Below, piece by piece: positions 1 through 14,443 of a stretch of DNA of 64,000 nt. Made by a program: the position numbers and the translations under genes. The first letter of the stretch is position 1; every line of letters begins with the position of its first letter. The notes beneath the pieces were generated by a model. It was not told the origin of the DNA and ran no database searches. It saw only the letters and a program-made list of their open reading frames with translations. The stretch is taken from positions 108,006,227-108,070,226 of the forward strand of contig NC_092458.1 of NCBI RefSeq assembly GCF_047495875.1, in the 5' to 3' direction. The DNA comes from Pithys albifrons albifrons. Its lineage: Eukaryota; Chordata; Aves; Passeriformes; Thamnophilidae.

Positions 1-596
1 ATTTGGGTCTTCTGATCTATTATAGTGAATATATTCAAAAAGCTCGTAGATCAAGATTTTCTAAATAAACAAATTTGCTGATATAATAAGAAATGTACTT
101 AGAGGGAAAAAGGAGTGATGATACAGTTCTCTTGTCGGCAAGATAATGCCTTTAGTTACATTCTGTGAATAAGAACACTGGTCTCTGGACTAGCAGTTGT
201 AGAGGTTCTGCTGATTATTTGATACCCCTTTTATCCCACACAAGTAGTTTGCCCCTTCTCCAAGCACAGCCTTGCTATTTAAAATGAGTCAGTGGAACTT
301 ACAGGACATGCACTTGCTCAGCTACTGAACCTGCCTATTCTTCTTTCAGTTCTCACCCTCCTCACTCCCACTTTTGATCCTTTTCAATTCCTACATCATC
401 TTGTTCCTCTGTTGTCTAAATCACAACCATAATACCTGTCAGAGTGGGTAGGTGAACATTCCCTAGGGGAGTGTTTCTTGCCCCCATTTTGTGCCTCCAC
501 ATCCAGCCAGGAATGTTCAAGTCAGAAGGTGAAGTGATGAAACGAAGGGAGTACCGTAGCAGTTTGCAAAGTGCTTCCAGACTGCCTTGGATCTGT

Positions 597-676
597 AGGG
601 AGAACTGAATGCTGAGGAAAAAGAAGGAGAGAGAACGTAGGGGGTAGAAGGGAGAGAGAAAAAGAAGGAAGGAGAC
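597..676. repeat. Purine-rich low-complexity stretch
   Basis: The + strand is almost entirely A and G over about 80 bases, with blocks such as GGAGAGAGAA and GAAGGAAGGAG. It is a simple-sequence tract in intron with no coding potential. Polypurine tracts can form triplex DNA, but nothing here shows a function. Confidence 0.5.
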
Positions 677-3600
677 TCCATATTTATTTAACAGGTAACT
701 TTTCTCAGGAGGCTGGCGGGTCTGGTTTTAAGATGAACATCCACCTACAGGCTCAGTGTGTCAGCAGTTGTGACATGGGGGCAGGGGAGCATCTTTTATA
801 CAGATGGAGAAAACTCAAGCATCTCAAATCCCTCTGTGGGGTGGCAGTTGGTGAAGAATAAATTTTTAATTTTTCTCTGGATGTGTTCAGTCAACCATTC
901 ATTCTTTTTTTCTTTGCATTTGTTCTGAGTCTCTTATGTTGTCTTTTCATGTGCATTGATGACTAGAGAAGACAGGTTTTCAAGTTTGTTTGTGCAACAC
1001 AGATTACACATTTTTCCATGAACAACAGAGCTTCACATGTGGCCTAACATGCAGAACATTCCTGAGTATTATTGCAGTGCTACATAACAGAACAAAGCAC
1101 ACACGCAGAGTGCCTGTGCCCCATCCTCCTTTGCACTTGTGTCCATCTTACAAAGGGTTGCTCCTCCGATTTCAGTACAATACTATTCTCTTTAGTAAGA
1201 GGAGAATTGTATTCCTTTTCTGGTAAATAATGTGTTGTTAGTTTACCTACATTAATTAGTTGAACAATGCCTTGCAATGCTAAGCATGAATATACACATC
1301 ACTGTATGTTTGGTCTTAGCTCAACACTGCTGTTGTCGCCCTCAAATTTAACGCAAGAGTGGATAAAACCAATATAATTCCTCATATCTATACATGCTAA
1401 AATGCTTTTCTATACATACAGCATCTATTTAGCAATTTTCTAATTATTAGGAACAAAATAGTAATTACATCATGGCTTCTTTGGCCATGAAAACACCCCC
1501 CGTTAAAAAGAGTGCTTTGGAGGATAACAGATGTTTTATCTCTTGGCCTCTGACTTCAAAGGAAAACAGTTATCTGGGAGGCACAAAAAGAAAAGGCAGT
1601 AATCAACTGTACTGTCATATTTGGTGAGCATGGCAATTGCTGACTCAGCTGCTTAATACAGAGCATCTGAGACTACCTGTTTGGGCAGGCTTAAAGTCTT
1701 TGAAATAATGGCAAGATGCTTGGAATAAAATGTTAAAATTAATAAGTTTGTAGTTTTAGTTATGTTTGGGTTTTGTTTTTGGGGTTTGGTTTTTTTTGTT
1801 GTGTTTTAACAAAATCTTTTACTGTTTATGACTTCTCAAAAGTAGAGACTGAATTCCTCTCACAGTGAATTTCACAATACGGGCTTATCATACAGAAAGC
1901 TATTTGTTTCCAGTAAAATGTTTAATTAAATGGGTCATAACATGTAGATAAAAAAATTAAATGTTTATGTAAAGCAAAGATGAGGGCATTTTTCTCCTTA
2001 TGTCATGTTTCGGTAAGTGTCAATGGAAATCTTTCCTGCCTCAAAAATCTACAATAGCTTTTTATGCTTTCCTTTACTCCTTCCCTGGAGATTTCTTCAA
2101 GGGCAAAGTGGATATTACGATCTTTGAATGATTATACAAAATATAGAGAAAGGATTTAATTCAGATACAAGAAACAGTCTGTAGTCTATGGTCAAAGGCC
2201 CTTGTGAGGGGCAAGGGCTTAGTCTTGAACATTTGTCATTTTTCCATGGCAGATACAGGTTATTGGTTTCTAAATACTGAGTTAAGATAAAGTGTGTTAC
2301 TCTTTTTTTTCCCTATTGAAAGGAAACAGACAACTCAATTATGTGTTTCTTTAAAGTGATCAGGAATAATATACAATTAACAAAAACCATCCACAGAGAC
2401 ATTCATTCAGTTGAAACAGTTAAATAGCAGAAAGAAAAAAATAATAATTTCAAGCTCTGTTGGAAACTGGGAAAATAGTATTTGCTAAGTCATACAAGAA
2501 AAAATTATGTTAAAATATTTAATTTTGATACATTTTAAAATATTAAGAAAAAATACTGAGAAGGTGATGTGTTAAACTAATTGAAAATACTCTGTACAAA
2601 CATATATATTGATACTTCCTTCTTGTGCAAATGTATCACACCAGTGCAGCAGATAATGTTCACACTGTGTTTAGACCTGAACCTAGGCAAAACCAGGAAT
2701 GATTTTTCTCCACTTTTGTACTGTCATTTGCTCATTAAATTAGCCTTTTCAGAAAAGGTCGATGAACATACCCTGTTGAGGAGTCTCTGTCAGAGCACAG
2801 CCAGAGATGTTGGAAAAAGCAGATGAGTTTGCTGCATGGAAGCAGGTGCAAGGTGATGTCAAAGGTGAGGCTGGGATCCACTTTACTGGAATTTTGGGTG
2901 TACATATGTAGTAGAGGGAAGAAGAATTGTATTGTGTTAGGCTGCAGTTCAGGTGGGACCATGGAGTTATGTCACCAGGAATGCATGAAAATGGGGCAGT
3001 GGGCAGGCAGAGTGTATGTGAGCACTGTGCTCCCAGAGACAATAAAGGGAACATAAATGGATGGAGAATTGCAGAATTTTTATTTTTAACAAAACATATA
3101 TAACTGGGGTTTTGAAATAATTTAAAAGAAATATTTGTGGTTTTTTTCATTTGCATATGATTTAAATGGAGTCTTACTTCAGCCCTCCATGGGAAGAAGG
3201 CATCTGGAGAGCATTGGCAATCTTGCTTTAGGAAGAACTCTGCTTTTTTTAGATAATTTCCTTGGGCCCTTTAGTTTTCTTGCATGACCATGTCTGATCA
3301 GTACACATAACCTACCTCCACCCCCTTCTCAGTCTGTCCAAACTCTTGAGATTACTGGATGGGTAAGTGTGCTCTCAAGATTACTTGCATGACTATAAAG
3401 ACGTGCAGTGGAGAAATTATTCATGTATTACAGTCTAAAGAATAGTAGTACCATTTTTTTTTTCATTACTAACAATTTAATATGGAGACAGAAAAGTATT
3501 TTGAGAGAAGAGTCGATAAAAATCCACGCAGTTTATGCTTTGGTCATCACTCTGAGAAGCCATAAAATTACAATGTTAATCAAAGAAGTCATTAACATTG

Positions 3601-4399
3601 CCAGTTGGATGTGCTCTGTGCAGTTGTTATTGTAACTTCATTGACTGTCTGCACTAAATTTTAAACAAGTAGCCTCAGTCCAGCTGTCCTCTCTGGGTAT
3701 GTCTGCATGACAGAGGCTTTAGTTGATGGCAGCATTGATGTAAATTGATGTAAACTCTCCCAGGATTCCTGGCAAATACTCCAGTGTTGCTACTGACTGC
3801 TAAAACTCATGCAGTTCATCTTGACTGTGTTGCTGACTGGGCCAGCGAGATTAGACTAATGCAAATACACTGGGATGTGTTACACTCAGTTCTTAATGTG
3901 TCTCTGTAGCTGTGCCCTGTAATTGCAGCTGGTATTTGATAGATTCTTTGTTTGTGCTGTGCTTTATTCTTTTTATATTTGAATTCAAGGCAGGAGACAG
4001 AAGTACATGCTTTTCGAATCAAATTTGGAAAGCACTTATAACAGATGTTGATAATTGTATGGTACTTTTGGCACTGCCAGAGAAAAGGATGAACACAGCT
4101 GGTTGAACTGTATTTACTGAAAATAAAATGCTGTGTAAAGTTCTACTCATTTTTTGTGTAGTGATTAGGCTGGTTCAATGCAAAAGTATTTGAACAAAAA
4201 AGAAAAAACAATTGAAATTTTGGATGTCAATTGTAAAATGCTATTTTGGATTTCAGAAATAATCTAAATTGATTGCAAGTCATACTGCTGTAGTGTTGGA
4301 ACTTCATTGCTTTTATCTTTCCTGACTTTTTCACCCCTTTATCTCCAGTTAGATTGTTATTCCAGAACTATTTGGAGGGATGACCTTCAGCAACCCTCC

Positions 4400-4890
4400 C
4401 GAATGTGCATGCCTTCATCTGTATATAAAATTAAATACTGTCTGCTGTTTTTGTATTGGTATGTCAGTTCGAGTGGATCCTTGTGGCATATCTCAGCCAT
4501 GTTTATCCTTCAGAAAACAGTTTTGTATTGTTCACTGATTTTCCTTTACTTTGAGTGCATTTCCACTTTGAACTCATTAATATATGTATTGAACACCTGT
4601 CCTGTTTCAGCTCCCTGAGGTACCCAGCTCTTAACTTCTCTCTACTTGGAGAAGCAGCCATTAATTACCACTCTTTGTTTCCTATCACTTAGCTAATTTT
4701 TAATCCACAACAAGAATTTACCTCTTACCCTGTGGCTATTTATTTTCCTTAATAGTTTCTTGTCAAGTATCTTATCACAGGCTTTTGTCAAGCCAAGTAA
4801 GTTATATCTACCAAATCTCCCCCATTCTCCCTGTTTCATTAACCATGTCCAACAACTCAAGTCAGAGGCAGTGATTTCCATTCAGGGAGG
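4400..4890 (-). mobile_element. Ancient CR1/L3-like LINE relic
   Basis: Read on the minus strand, 4881-4693 encodes a degenerate piece that resembles the reverse-transcriptase domain of CR1/L3 LINEs. It reads about LGLTKACDKILDKKLLRKI, then GKFLLWIKN, which matches the family pattern of L-D-x-x-K-A-F-D followed by L-L-x-x-L and G-K-L-L-x-W-I. The expected Phe of the AFD-type motif is Cys here. The flanking DNA (about 4610-4880, on the + strand) follows the family consensus as I remember it, but diverges strongly. The element is a dead fragment with unclear ends. An L2-type relative is possible. Confidence 0.6.
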
Positions 4891-7800
4891 TCCAGTTTTA
4901 TCAATGTGTGTTTGTGTGCTTTCAGCTACTGTACAACTAAATGGAGTCATCTAGCCAAAAATGTCTTTAGTTTCTTTTTCTTAACATTGTGTGCTTTATT
5001 TGGCCTTTTTTTTGGTGAATGTATAGATAGATACCTGTGACAGCACCTCTCCTGCCTTTTTATTTAGATGCCCTCTTTTAACATTCATCAATCACTACTT
5101 TTGCAGTGGGGCAATCAAGTTGAAATCACAGCTGATTTTCTGTTTTGCCCAATCTTCCTTGAGAACACTTTTAAAACATTGTTTTAAAAATATTTTAATT
5201 ATGAAAAATATTTTAGGAATATTTATAGAATAAAAATATGCCTGTTGCTTTCCTTAGTGAAAATTTGTGTGAAGACATTTCTCTGCAGTCAAGATACTCC
5301 TTCTGAACAGCATTGCTGCGTTCTGCAGAGACCATGAGCACTCATTCTGCTCTCCTAATTCTGTTACCACTTTTGCTTTGTTGCTACAGGTACAGTATAG
5401 TAGGAAGGGTGGCATTTACCAGAGCAGCAAAAGTTAGGGAATATGTATCCTAGCTGCTCTGTAGAACTCCTCAGGGCTACCTGCAGGCTTTGTGGCAGCT
5501 TCTTTGTGAGGCTTGTTCAGAGTTTGTGAAGTGTTTCAAGGTCTCAAGTATGAAAATATTTTAGATTTCCAAAGTTCAGGTTATCATTACTAATGTTAGT
5601 AAAAATTATGATTATGTTCAGGTGTCTTGTTGAAGTTATTGGAGAAATACTGACCGAAAAAAATAATCTTAAAAGCTACCTCTCTCTATAACCTCTCTTG
5701 TATCTCTCTATGAAGTTTTCAGTGACAGAATTAGAAGCCCACATTTCTACGTAGTATGAACTTATTCCTTTAATTATTGAATGTCCCACTCTTTGAAATA
5801 ATACTCTTGTTTCAAAAGTTCCATGATAGCAAAGTTAGGAGATTCCATGCTTGGGTACGAGCTTTATCTTCATTTTCCACCTCCCTTCCATCTGTGGAAG
5901 ATACTTTCTAATTATTTGTGTTTTGCAGATCACTCGTGGTCCTTGCCCCCATGCTGAGTGGAGATTACAATCTCCTATTAGCCCTTTTAAGGTCCAAGGA
6001 ATGCCAACCATGCCATGTGTGAGCAATCTGCAGGCACCATTAGCACTGCTTCAGTAGCTCTTGATAACACTCACTATGAAGTCAATTAAAGACTTCAGGG
6101 GGTGGGTTGGACTGCTTCTTTTTACTAATAACTCTCATTAGGGGGTGGAGAATGGGGCACTTGAACAGGTGATTTTTAGTATTTTAAATAAGAAATGGCA
6201 AAAATACCCAGACTATCTTTCTCCTTTGTTTGCAATCCCTTCCTTTCTCTCTTTTCCATTTTCTATTTTTTTTCTCTATTTCTAAAACAAATTTCTTGAA
6301 AGATATGATATTTTACAAAGTCTGGAAGCAGCAATAACTGCAAATTTCAATAGAAGAAATCTAGACCGACAGTAAAGACAACAGAAATCAAATTAGTGTC
6401 TGAAAAGTGAAAGTCTTGGGCAGTCATTTTTCAGAGCATCTTCTGATCTCAGACAAGCACTCTAGTCATGATTTGGGCCGAATTGAGGGCACTCTCGCTT
6501 TTATAGAAATTTTCATACTGTGCAGCTTGGGAAACATGAGAGTTTCTGAATATTTATGAATATAAAGTTATTTAAAGAATTAAGTAGAATGTGTTGTAAT
6601 TGTCCCTGCGATTATATATAAGCTTCAAGCAGCTGGAAGAAAGTTTATTGCTTGAGAGGAGACCAGTGGGCTGGTGTTCGGCCTTGAGCATCTGTTTTCA
6701 GTGGTGCTGCTAAATACTGTTGGCATTTAACTCCTAAGGTATAAGTGTTTCATAAAAGAAATGTCCAATGTAGAATAAGGCACACATAGGCTGTAGTAGT
6801 TAAAAAATTAAAAAACAATTCATACTTTTGGTTTTGAAATAAAATCTCCTACCAATCAACCTAGTTTTATGCTTATTGCAGAGAAATATTAGGAAAACAG
6901 AACTGTAAAGCAAGTTTAATTTTTCATAGAAAGAGATTCAGTATGGAGTTGTTTCTGTGGTTTGGGTTTTTCATTTTTGGTTTTTGAGGTGGGATGAACT
7001 CTCTTTTTTCTTCTTTGTGTGATTTTTTCCATTACTATTTTACAGATTTTCCAATGAGATATGGGAGTATACAGTTCATCTTTCTTTTCCCAAGGTTTTG
7101 CTTTTAGTAAGGAGGGAAAGTCTGTCTTAAACTGACTCAGGATGTGTGTTTCCACTCCAGGAACCATCATTATGATTGAAATTAATTCCAAACAGGAAGT
7201 GGGAGGACTTCCATTGTTTTTGAACAAATATTTTTCACTGGCTTGGAGGTTGTATGACTCAATGTCTTTAGTCTTGATATGGAGTAAAACTGAAAACAAA
7301 ACCATAGAATTCCTATTCAAGTTTTCTGTTTTCCTTATGTGATCCACAAGATATTCAGATGTCCTTTTGAGAAATAAATTCATTAGCTAAAAACCATTAT
7401 CTGTTTGGAAACAGCACCATGTGGTACAACCTCATCAGGGAGGCACTTCAGACGAATGCATTATACAGCGTTTCAACAAGAAAATATCTGATGCGTTTAA
7501 ATGACCTTCGTATCATACTATGAGATGGTACGACACACTGCTTGTATCTGGCAGTTATTTTGCTACGAGTTAAGAAGTAATCTGGAATGGTTAGTTTAAA
7601 TTCTTCAGGCACTTGGGTCTCACAGCAGCACATTTCTGGTGTTAAAGCTCCCATCCCATCCTGCTGGTGGGCGCATCTCATCTCGGTACAGCTTCTCCCC
7701 ACAGCAGCAGGGGGATGCAGTGAACAAAGTCACTCAGGCAGTGAGAGGAAACTGCTTTTCTGTGTTCCTCTTTTTGAAATTAATTTGTCAGCTCTGAAAC

Positions 7801-10800
7801 AAAACAGTTGCTTCTGTATTCGTAAAATTCACATAAGAGTTTGTACTTGTGAACTTTGGATATAGCAGCTATGATTTCACAAATCTAGCACTAATATCAG
7901 TTGTACTTACATATTTCTGCAGAATATTGGAGTTAACAGACTAGTCACCCCTCCCATGTATAGCAATTAAAAAACAAGGGTTTAGTGCATTTTTTTAGGT
8001 ATTTTTTTGACAGCCTTTATTATACGTTGTTCAGTTTACACAGTGCTTATATTGGGGAAAACTAGTAAATATAATAGGTAATTAAATTTTTTCCCCCTCA
8101 GTGTACCATCTGTCTTCTGTTTTATATTTTTGGTATCTCGTTTATTTTTACTTAATACAAGGGAATGCGATGGAGAGGGGTTTCAAGATTAATACTTATT
8201 ATGCAGTTATTTATTTTCAGAATTATTTACTTCCATCTTACTGAGTGTTTGATAGAAATGACTTAGCTGCTAGTGTGTGCAATAAAGATAAAATGAGAGA
8301 TTGTTTACTTGTCTAAAAAGACACATTATTTGTTTTCTTTTGAAATAGCTGAGAATGTGAGATGTAAATTACCGTAGAAACGGTGATGTGCATCTCCATC
8401 AGAAGAGTTAGATTTATAAAGGAGTATCAAAAGCAAATTTAGAAATATGACCTGACATTGCATTAAACAACAATTTTCAGCCCAATCTTGATATCTCCCT
8501 GAGTAACTGCCCTGGATTTATTTTTGTAAATTCTGTTAAGAATTGTCTTTTGGACCACTGTGTGAGGAACTATAGAAAGTATATACAGGCAATTGCAGAG
8601 ATTGATGAGACTGATCTATTTAAATAATCAGAAAAGAGATCAAAATAAGTCTGATAATCCATTTGCATCTGAGATTTGAGGTCAGTTAGTTGTCCATACT
8701 CACCCAGGAAACCTATGGTAAACCAGATAACTTGTTTTCATTTTGTGCATTCCAGCCTCATACCACAGAAATGCTGCCCTATTACATATAATAATCTGAG
8801 CGGCTTAAGGTGTTACATCTGTTTAGTACTTTTCTTTTTTTTTTCCTGTGGCTTATTTTTGTTCTAGTCTGTTATTCCCTACTAATGGTATAGAGGTGGA
8901 AAGCTTGTAGACCACTTTTGTCTCACATTCCTCTTGCTGGCATGTCTAACCTGCTGCATCCATACTTAATTGTGTCCTTAGAATGCTAATCAACTTTCAC
9001 TACAGGCCAGAAAAATCCATAATGGGTGCACTGCTGTTGCATGTATGTTAAAAAAAAAGAGTATCTGCTTTATATAAGTAGAAATAATATCTGAAAGCCA
9101 TAGAAAATAGCAGTGATCGGTATTAAATTAATACTTGAAGAGATCTTAAACGGTATTACATTAGACAGTTCCTTGAATGACTCAAGGCTCTAAAGTTATA
9201 TTTTTCCCATCTAAGAGTCTGAGCCATGTACCCTGGCAAGATATGTTAGGTTTTGCTATTAACCCTTCTTTGGCAGTTAAAAAGAAAGTTTGCAAAATAT
9301 CTTCTACCCCAATATCATAGGGCAAATAAGGGCCATTCTTAGTGCTGAGGTTACTGAGAAGATGTAAATTTTATCTCTATATTTTGGCGGTTTTGTCTCT
9401 CTGTCTTGGTGCTGGGACGGACTCCCTCAAGGAGAAGAGCAGGGATGAAGCCTCTATAATCAGTACCCTGACCCTGGCTTGGGACCTTCTGCCTCCCAGC
9501 TTGGGTTCCGTCAGATTCAGTTACTCTGACATCCTAAGGGGCCGTGTCCAGGTCCCAGCCAGCCTCTGTTCAAGTATCCTATCATGTGCAAACATACAGT
9601 AACAATAAATGATGAAAATGATAGCAAGGCTTTGCCCTTGAAAGGCCCCTGCATAAATCCTGGTTGTCCCTGGTGTTTAAGAACTCATTGGAAGGATATT
9701 ATATGACTTTAAAAATCTGATTCATAATATATATTGGTGGCAATTTTAACTTATTATTTTGAAACAGAAATTTGCCAAGGGCTTTAAATGTTATCTTTTT
9801 TTTTACTGTCAATTCAGGTATATTGCTGTTGCTTAGTTCTGTAAACTCTATCACCATGAACACTTCTCCCAATTGAAAAAAACAACAGGGAGTAAGCAAG
9901 AACATAAAATTATTTTTAGAAAATGCATTTTTAATTACTGAACTGCTTAATTATTGAGTACTACTGAAAATATCCTGTGAACCTCATCATTATGCAAATG
10001 TATTCCGTTTTGGAAACAATTAAATGATAATAAAGCATTCTTTTTTCTTTTACAACATATTACTGTAATGAAGCTGTTACCTCTCAGTGTGCATTTTAAT
10101 GAGTTTTAAGTAACATTTTAATGAGCTCGACATTACCATAAACCCAAGGATTAGATAAAATTGAATTTACTGGAAAAAGGGAAGGGTTCATTAAGAGTTA
10201 ATTATATAGTTTAAGAAGAAATATAATTCATTTTATGATGTCACATCAACCATGAATCCAGCAGCAGATCTAGACTTACTAATAGGCGTAGAAATGCCAT
10301 TATTATATTGACATAAAAACATGGGTTTGCACACTACTGCTCAGGTTTCCAATGAAAGTTTCTGTACCGAAATCTCTGGGTCAACTTTGTTCTTATCCAG
10401 CTCATTATTACATCTGAGGAGGAAAAATACCAAGGTTTGTATTACTGGTTTGTAATTCCACCTACTATTTTTATAAACATCGTGAACAGTGAAAGCAAAG
10501 TTTAATGGATTTACCATTGCCAGTAGGATCTGAGGCAGGTTCTGAATAAATGTCTTGGATTTATCATTTTATAAAAGGACTGGTAGAGATTTGAATCCTA
10601 ACTGCCAGCTGTCCTGACATGCCCACTGTAACAGTGCTGAATGCAGTCCAGCCTCTTTGATGGCCAGGAATCACAGGTAAACTCCCACACAAAGCTTTAA
10701 GGTGCCTGTATTGTAAATTCAAATGTACATTTAGATGTCATTCAGATGCTGCACAATGTGGATTGAAAATGCTCAGTAAGTTCAGTCACACACTGCTTTA

Positions 10801-13800
10801 CGTCTGCTGATGTTGTAATTTCTGTTTAGCCTTTTGAAAAAAGTATGGAGGGTTGCAGCTCAGAGCCATGAGATGCTTGAATAGGAAAAAACAGGAAAAA
10901 AACCGTATTTTGTTCCTGTCACAGCCCTTTAGTGGGGTTAGGAAAACCTCTGAGAGGGTTGAAAGCTTTCATGAGACTCAGTAAAATGAACTTGATCTCC
11001 TAAACCCTGCTGTTGGAGGGAAAAGAGCATTCTAGCAAATAGCTGCTTGAGAGAGAGAGAAAAATCATGAACTGTGACCAGAAGTTAGACCTGCTGGAGT
11101 TGTGTCACTTCTGCAGGAACCAGAACCAAAGGTGTGCCCAGAGAGTGGCAATTCTGGTTGCTCAGCTTCAAAATGCTGCCGTGAACCTGTAGACCTACAC
11201 TAGAAGGATGGCTCCTTACAGCAGAAGTCAGAGTACTGGTGGCATTTGAAAGGGAAGTCTAATTAGTACCTTGGGTTGGATAGGAGCTCAAAAGGAAGGG
11301 TGAGGAAGAGCTATGAAACAGGTAATGAATTCTGGATATGACAGGAAGGAAGTAAAGTGCCAATGAACATGTGATTATGAGTCACAAGGTACTGAACTTC
11401 TTTTTGCTCAGCACAAGTATTTCCATGCCTTCTAAATTGTCTCCAGTGGATCTGTTGCTAGGAAAGGAAGAAAGACCCAAAGAACAGAAGTTGTAAAATC
11501 AAATATGTGCCAACCTCTGGATAAGTATTGTTTAGTGCCCCGTGTTTTCTCCCTCAGAGACTCACCTCCTTGTATGAACATGGCAGCATAGCCAGGCATG
11601 TGGAATACTTCAGAGGCAAACTGAAAATGTTCCACACCTATATCTGGAATTGTTCAGAAAAGGAGGAGCAGAGCTACAGAGGTCCTCCTCAAGGGAGAGT
11701 TTAATTCAATTTGCCATAATTGAAGCTGCACAAGCAAACTACAGAATGTTTCCACTTCTCCTGGTCTCAGAGAAATCCCTCAGCATGCACTGGTTATATG
11801 AGCTATAGTATTTTCTATATTCCTTATTCTAAATATAGAGAAGTACAGTGCATAGTTTAACAACACATTTTCCTTGGTGTAAAATCTGCTTTAAATAGTA
11901 CTATTCTCTTCTGGCTACTTATTTCCTCCACTTGTAATAGCTTGTCATTCTCTCTGTTGCTTATGAATCTGGGCTGTGAACTGGGTCAGTAGAGTGATCT
12001 GGGTTAAAAACCCTCCAAACAGGAGATTTTTAAATTTTTGTGTGTGTAATTGGCATGGAGAAAAATGTTTGTAGTACTTGGCCTAAAATCTATCCCAGGT
12101 GAATACTGTGGCAGGCTAAAAATCCCCTCTATCCCATCCGGTCGAGTTTAATAATCTAATCTGCCTCTTTCAATATTATGCTTTGTCTAACATATGGTGC
12201 TTGAATACTTTATCTTGTCAGTATAGCCTCTAGTTTTCCACTGCAATCAAAGAATGACAGTATCCATATAAATGTACACAAATTAACTCTTTTGTGGAGG
12301 CTACAGACACAGGCACTGTGTGTCTAGTTAAACCCCATGCTAAGAGAGAAGGAAATTAATTATTTAAATGTGCTGGGAGGTTCCTCATTAAACCTGTTTA
12401 GTTATTAAATATGCCTGAGCTGGAATAGAGTTTTTGTTACACTTGGAGTTGGAAGGGAGGTGAGAGGAAAAGATTGCAAAAATGATTTTATGCTCTTAAT
12501 TGTCAAATTAACAGAGGCCTTTCAGGTACTTCAGAGGAATGTGAGCCCTTCATCCAAAGGGCTGTTCCAGCTGTTTAGTAATGCAGATGTTAAAGGCTGT
12601 TTTACAGGTACAGCTCCTGTTGCTTCTTCTCTGCAGACTGAGGTAAATAGTTACTTGAGTTGTGCTCTTTGTTGAGTTGTGCTCTTTTTCTCTTATTTTA
12701 AATCTGTCAGTAGATTTGTAGTTACCCTGTTTTTCTCTTATACTGGACTACCAGAGAAATATTCAGCACCAAGGGTTTACAAGGTTGTGTGGCATATGGG
12801 GGATTTATTTTATTCTTCCAGTTTTATGGACTGTTCATTTTTCTATTACAGAGAATTTGTTTTACACAGAATAATACTTTGGAAAAGTGGTAGTAGTTAT
12901 AAAAAAAAAAAAGAATTGTTTCACATTTACTGAAACTCAGAACATTATGCTACTGTATTTTCAACAGTAACAGTATGTCCGGGAGTTGGTGTAACCACTC
13001 AGCTGAAGGTCATTTGGAGTCTCAGGCACAGTGTGACTGGAGGGTGGAGCAGGACACCCAGGGTCTGGTCTCCCTCTGGATGCTTAAGCTCCCCTTTCAA
13101 AATTGTTGCTTCAGGCTATTACGGATGGTCTTTGCTCCTGCTTCTTTATTTCTTTTTCTTTTCTCTTGCATGATGCAGTGAATAATAATGAGAGCAGTGT
13201 GAACTCTTATATTCTAACTCTTATATTCTTTTTCTCTTTTGAAAGTAAGTGGGAGAGCTATCTTGTATTTATAGAAACTGTTCCTTATGCTACTTGAATA
13301 GCTCAAAACTTAAAGAGATTTCTGGTAAACTACACTAATTTCTTCTTTGTTTTTATTTAAAACTCAAATTTGGGGTTTGCCTTCCATGTTTAGACCATAG
13401 AAAACTACTGTTTTGTCTAGTTGGTTTTGAATTATTTCCTAGTTGGTAATACGTTGACAAAACTCAAATGACTTTGTCCTAAGAGCATCTTTAATATGGA
13501 TTCTACATATCACATTGCTCCTTCTGTTCTTTAAAGCTCTGGAAGCTTAAATGTATAATGCAGAATGTAACGATGACTAGTGACAGATAAGTTATATTGC
13601 ACTGTTCAAGGTAATCCAGAAAAATTAGCTGACATTTTTAATCAGTTGTTAAATTTGAAAGATTTTTAAATTCATTTTTTGAAGGAAGAATCCAATGGTG
13701 AAACTTCAAAGAAAACCCCAGCACTGGAAGGGAAAGGAAAAGGTTTTGTTTTCCACAGAGATGGTAGAGTTGAAATTTTAATGAACAGTGTCATTGGGCC

Positions 13801-14443
13801 ATGCATTCTTGCTTTTTAAATTTATTGTATGGTATTAAAATGATATGTGGTCATAAGTTGTAGAGGAATTTTAGGGGGTGGGGTTTTGCTTTATTTCTTG
13901 TAGAGGGAGTGCCACATGTGACTGGAGAAGAAGTTGAGCCTTTCAGATGTTTTGTGACAAAGATGAGATTAATGATAAAGCAGGAAATGCCGCTGCTGAG
14001 CCTGAGTGCCATGACATGCCCATCTCTGGGACAGAGGACTTGAGGCCAGCCAGGCCCAGAGAGCAGGCCTGTTTAAATGGCATCTGGCAAGCACCTAAAA
14101 ATGGCCTGTTGACATGAGGACAGTTTGCAGGATGGGAAGTGAGCTATTTGAGAAGAAGCAGATGGCTCCCACTGCTTCTGTGTGCCAGCTGTGGATGCAC
14201 CTCATGCTCCATGTCTGTTGAAGTGTGGCTGCACAGTCCCCTTGTGATAGAGTCACAAAGGCTTATTGAGAAATACATGCCTTGCTATGTCTGCTCCAAT
14301 ATCTTGTTTTCAATTCTGGCCTCTGAAGGGAGCAACAGAAAAACCTTGGCAAAAAAAAAAAATCATGCTTACAAAAATATTGAATAGATGGGTTTTAGCT
14401 CATAATTAACAGATAGAGACCATGGTTAGGCATGGAGAAAGGG

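Noticed and set aside
6916..7383. 155-residue open stretch on the minus strand starting with ATG
   Set aside because: It is Lys-rich near the end because of T-rich tracts on the + strand, has no domain I recognise, no promoter or poly(A) context, and is within chance length for 64 kb of AT-rich DNA.
9342..9602. 86-residue open stretch on the + strand with a signal-peptide-like N-terminus
   Set aside because: It opens with GTG, not ATG, has no splice-flanked structure or recognisable domain, and sits deep in intron. A eukaryotic gene would not be expected to start this way.
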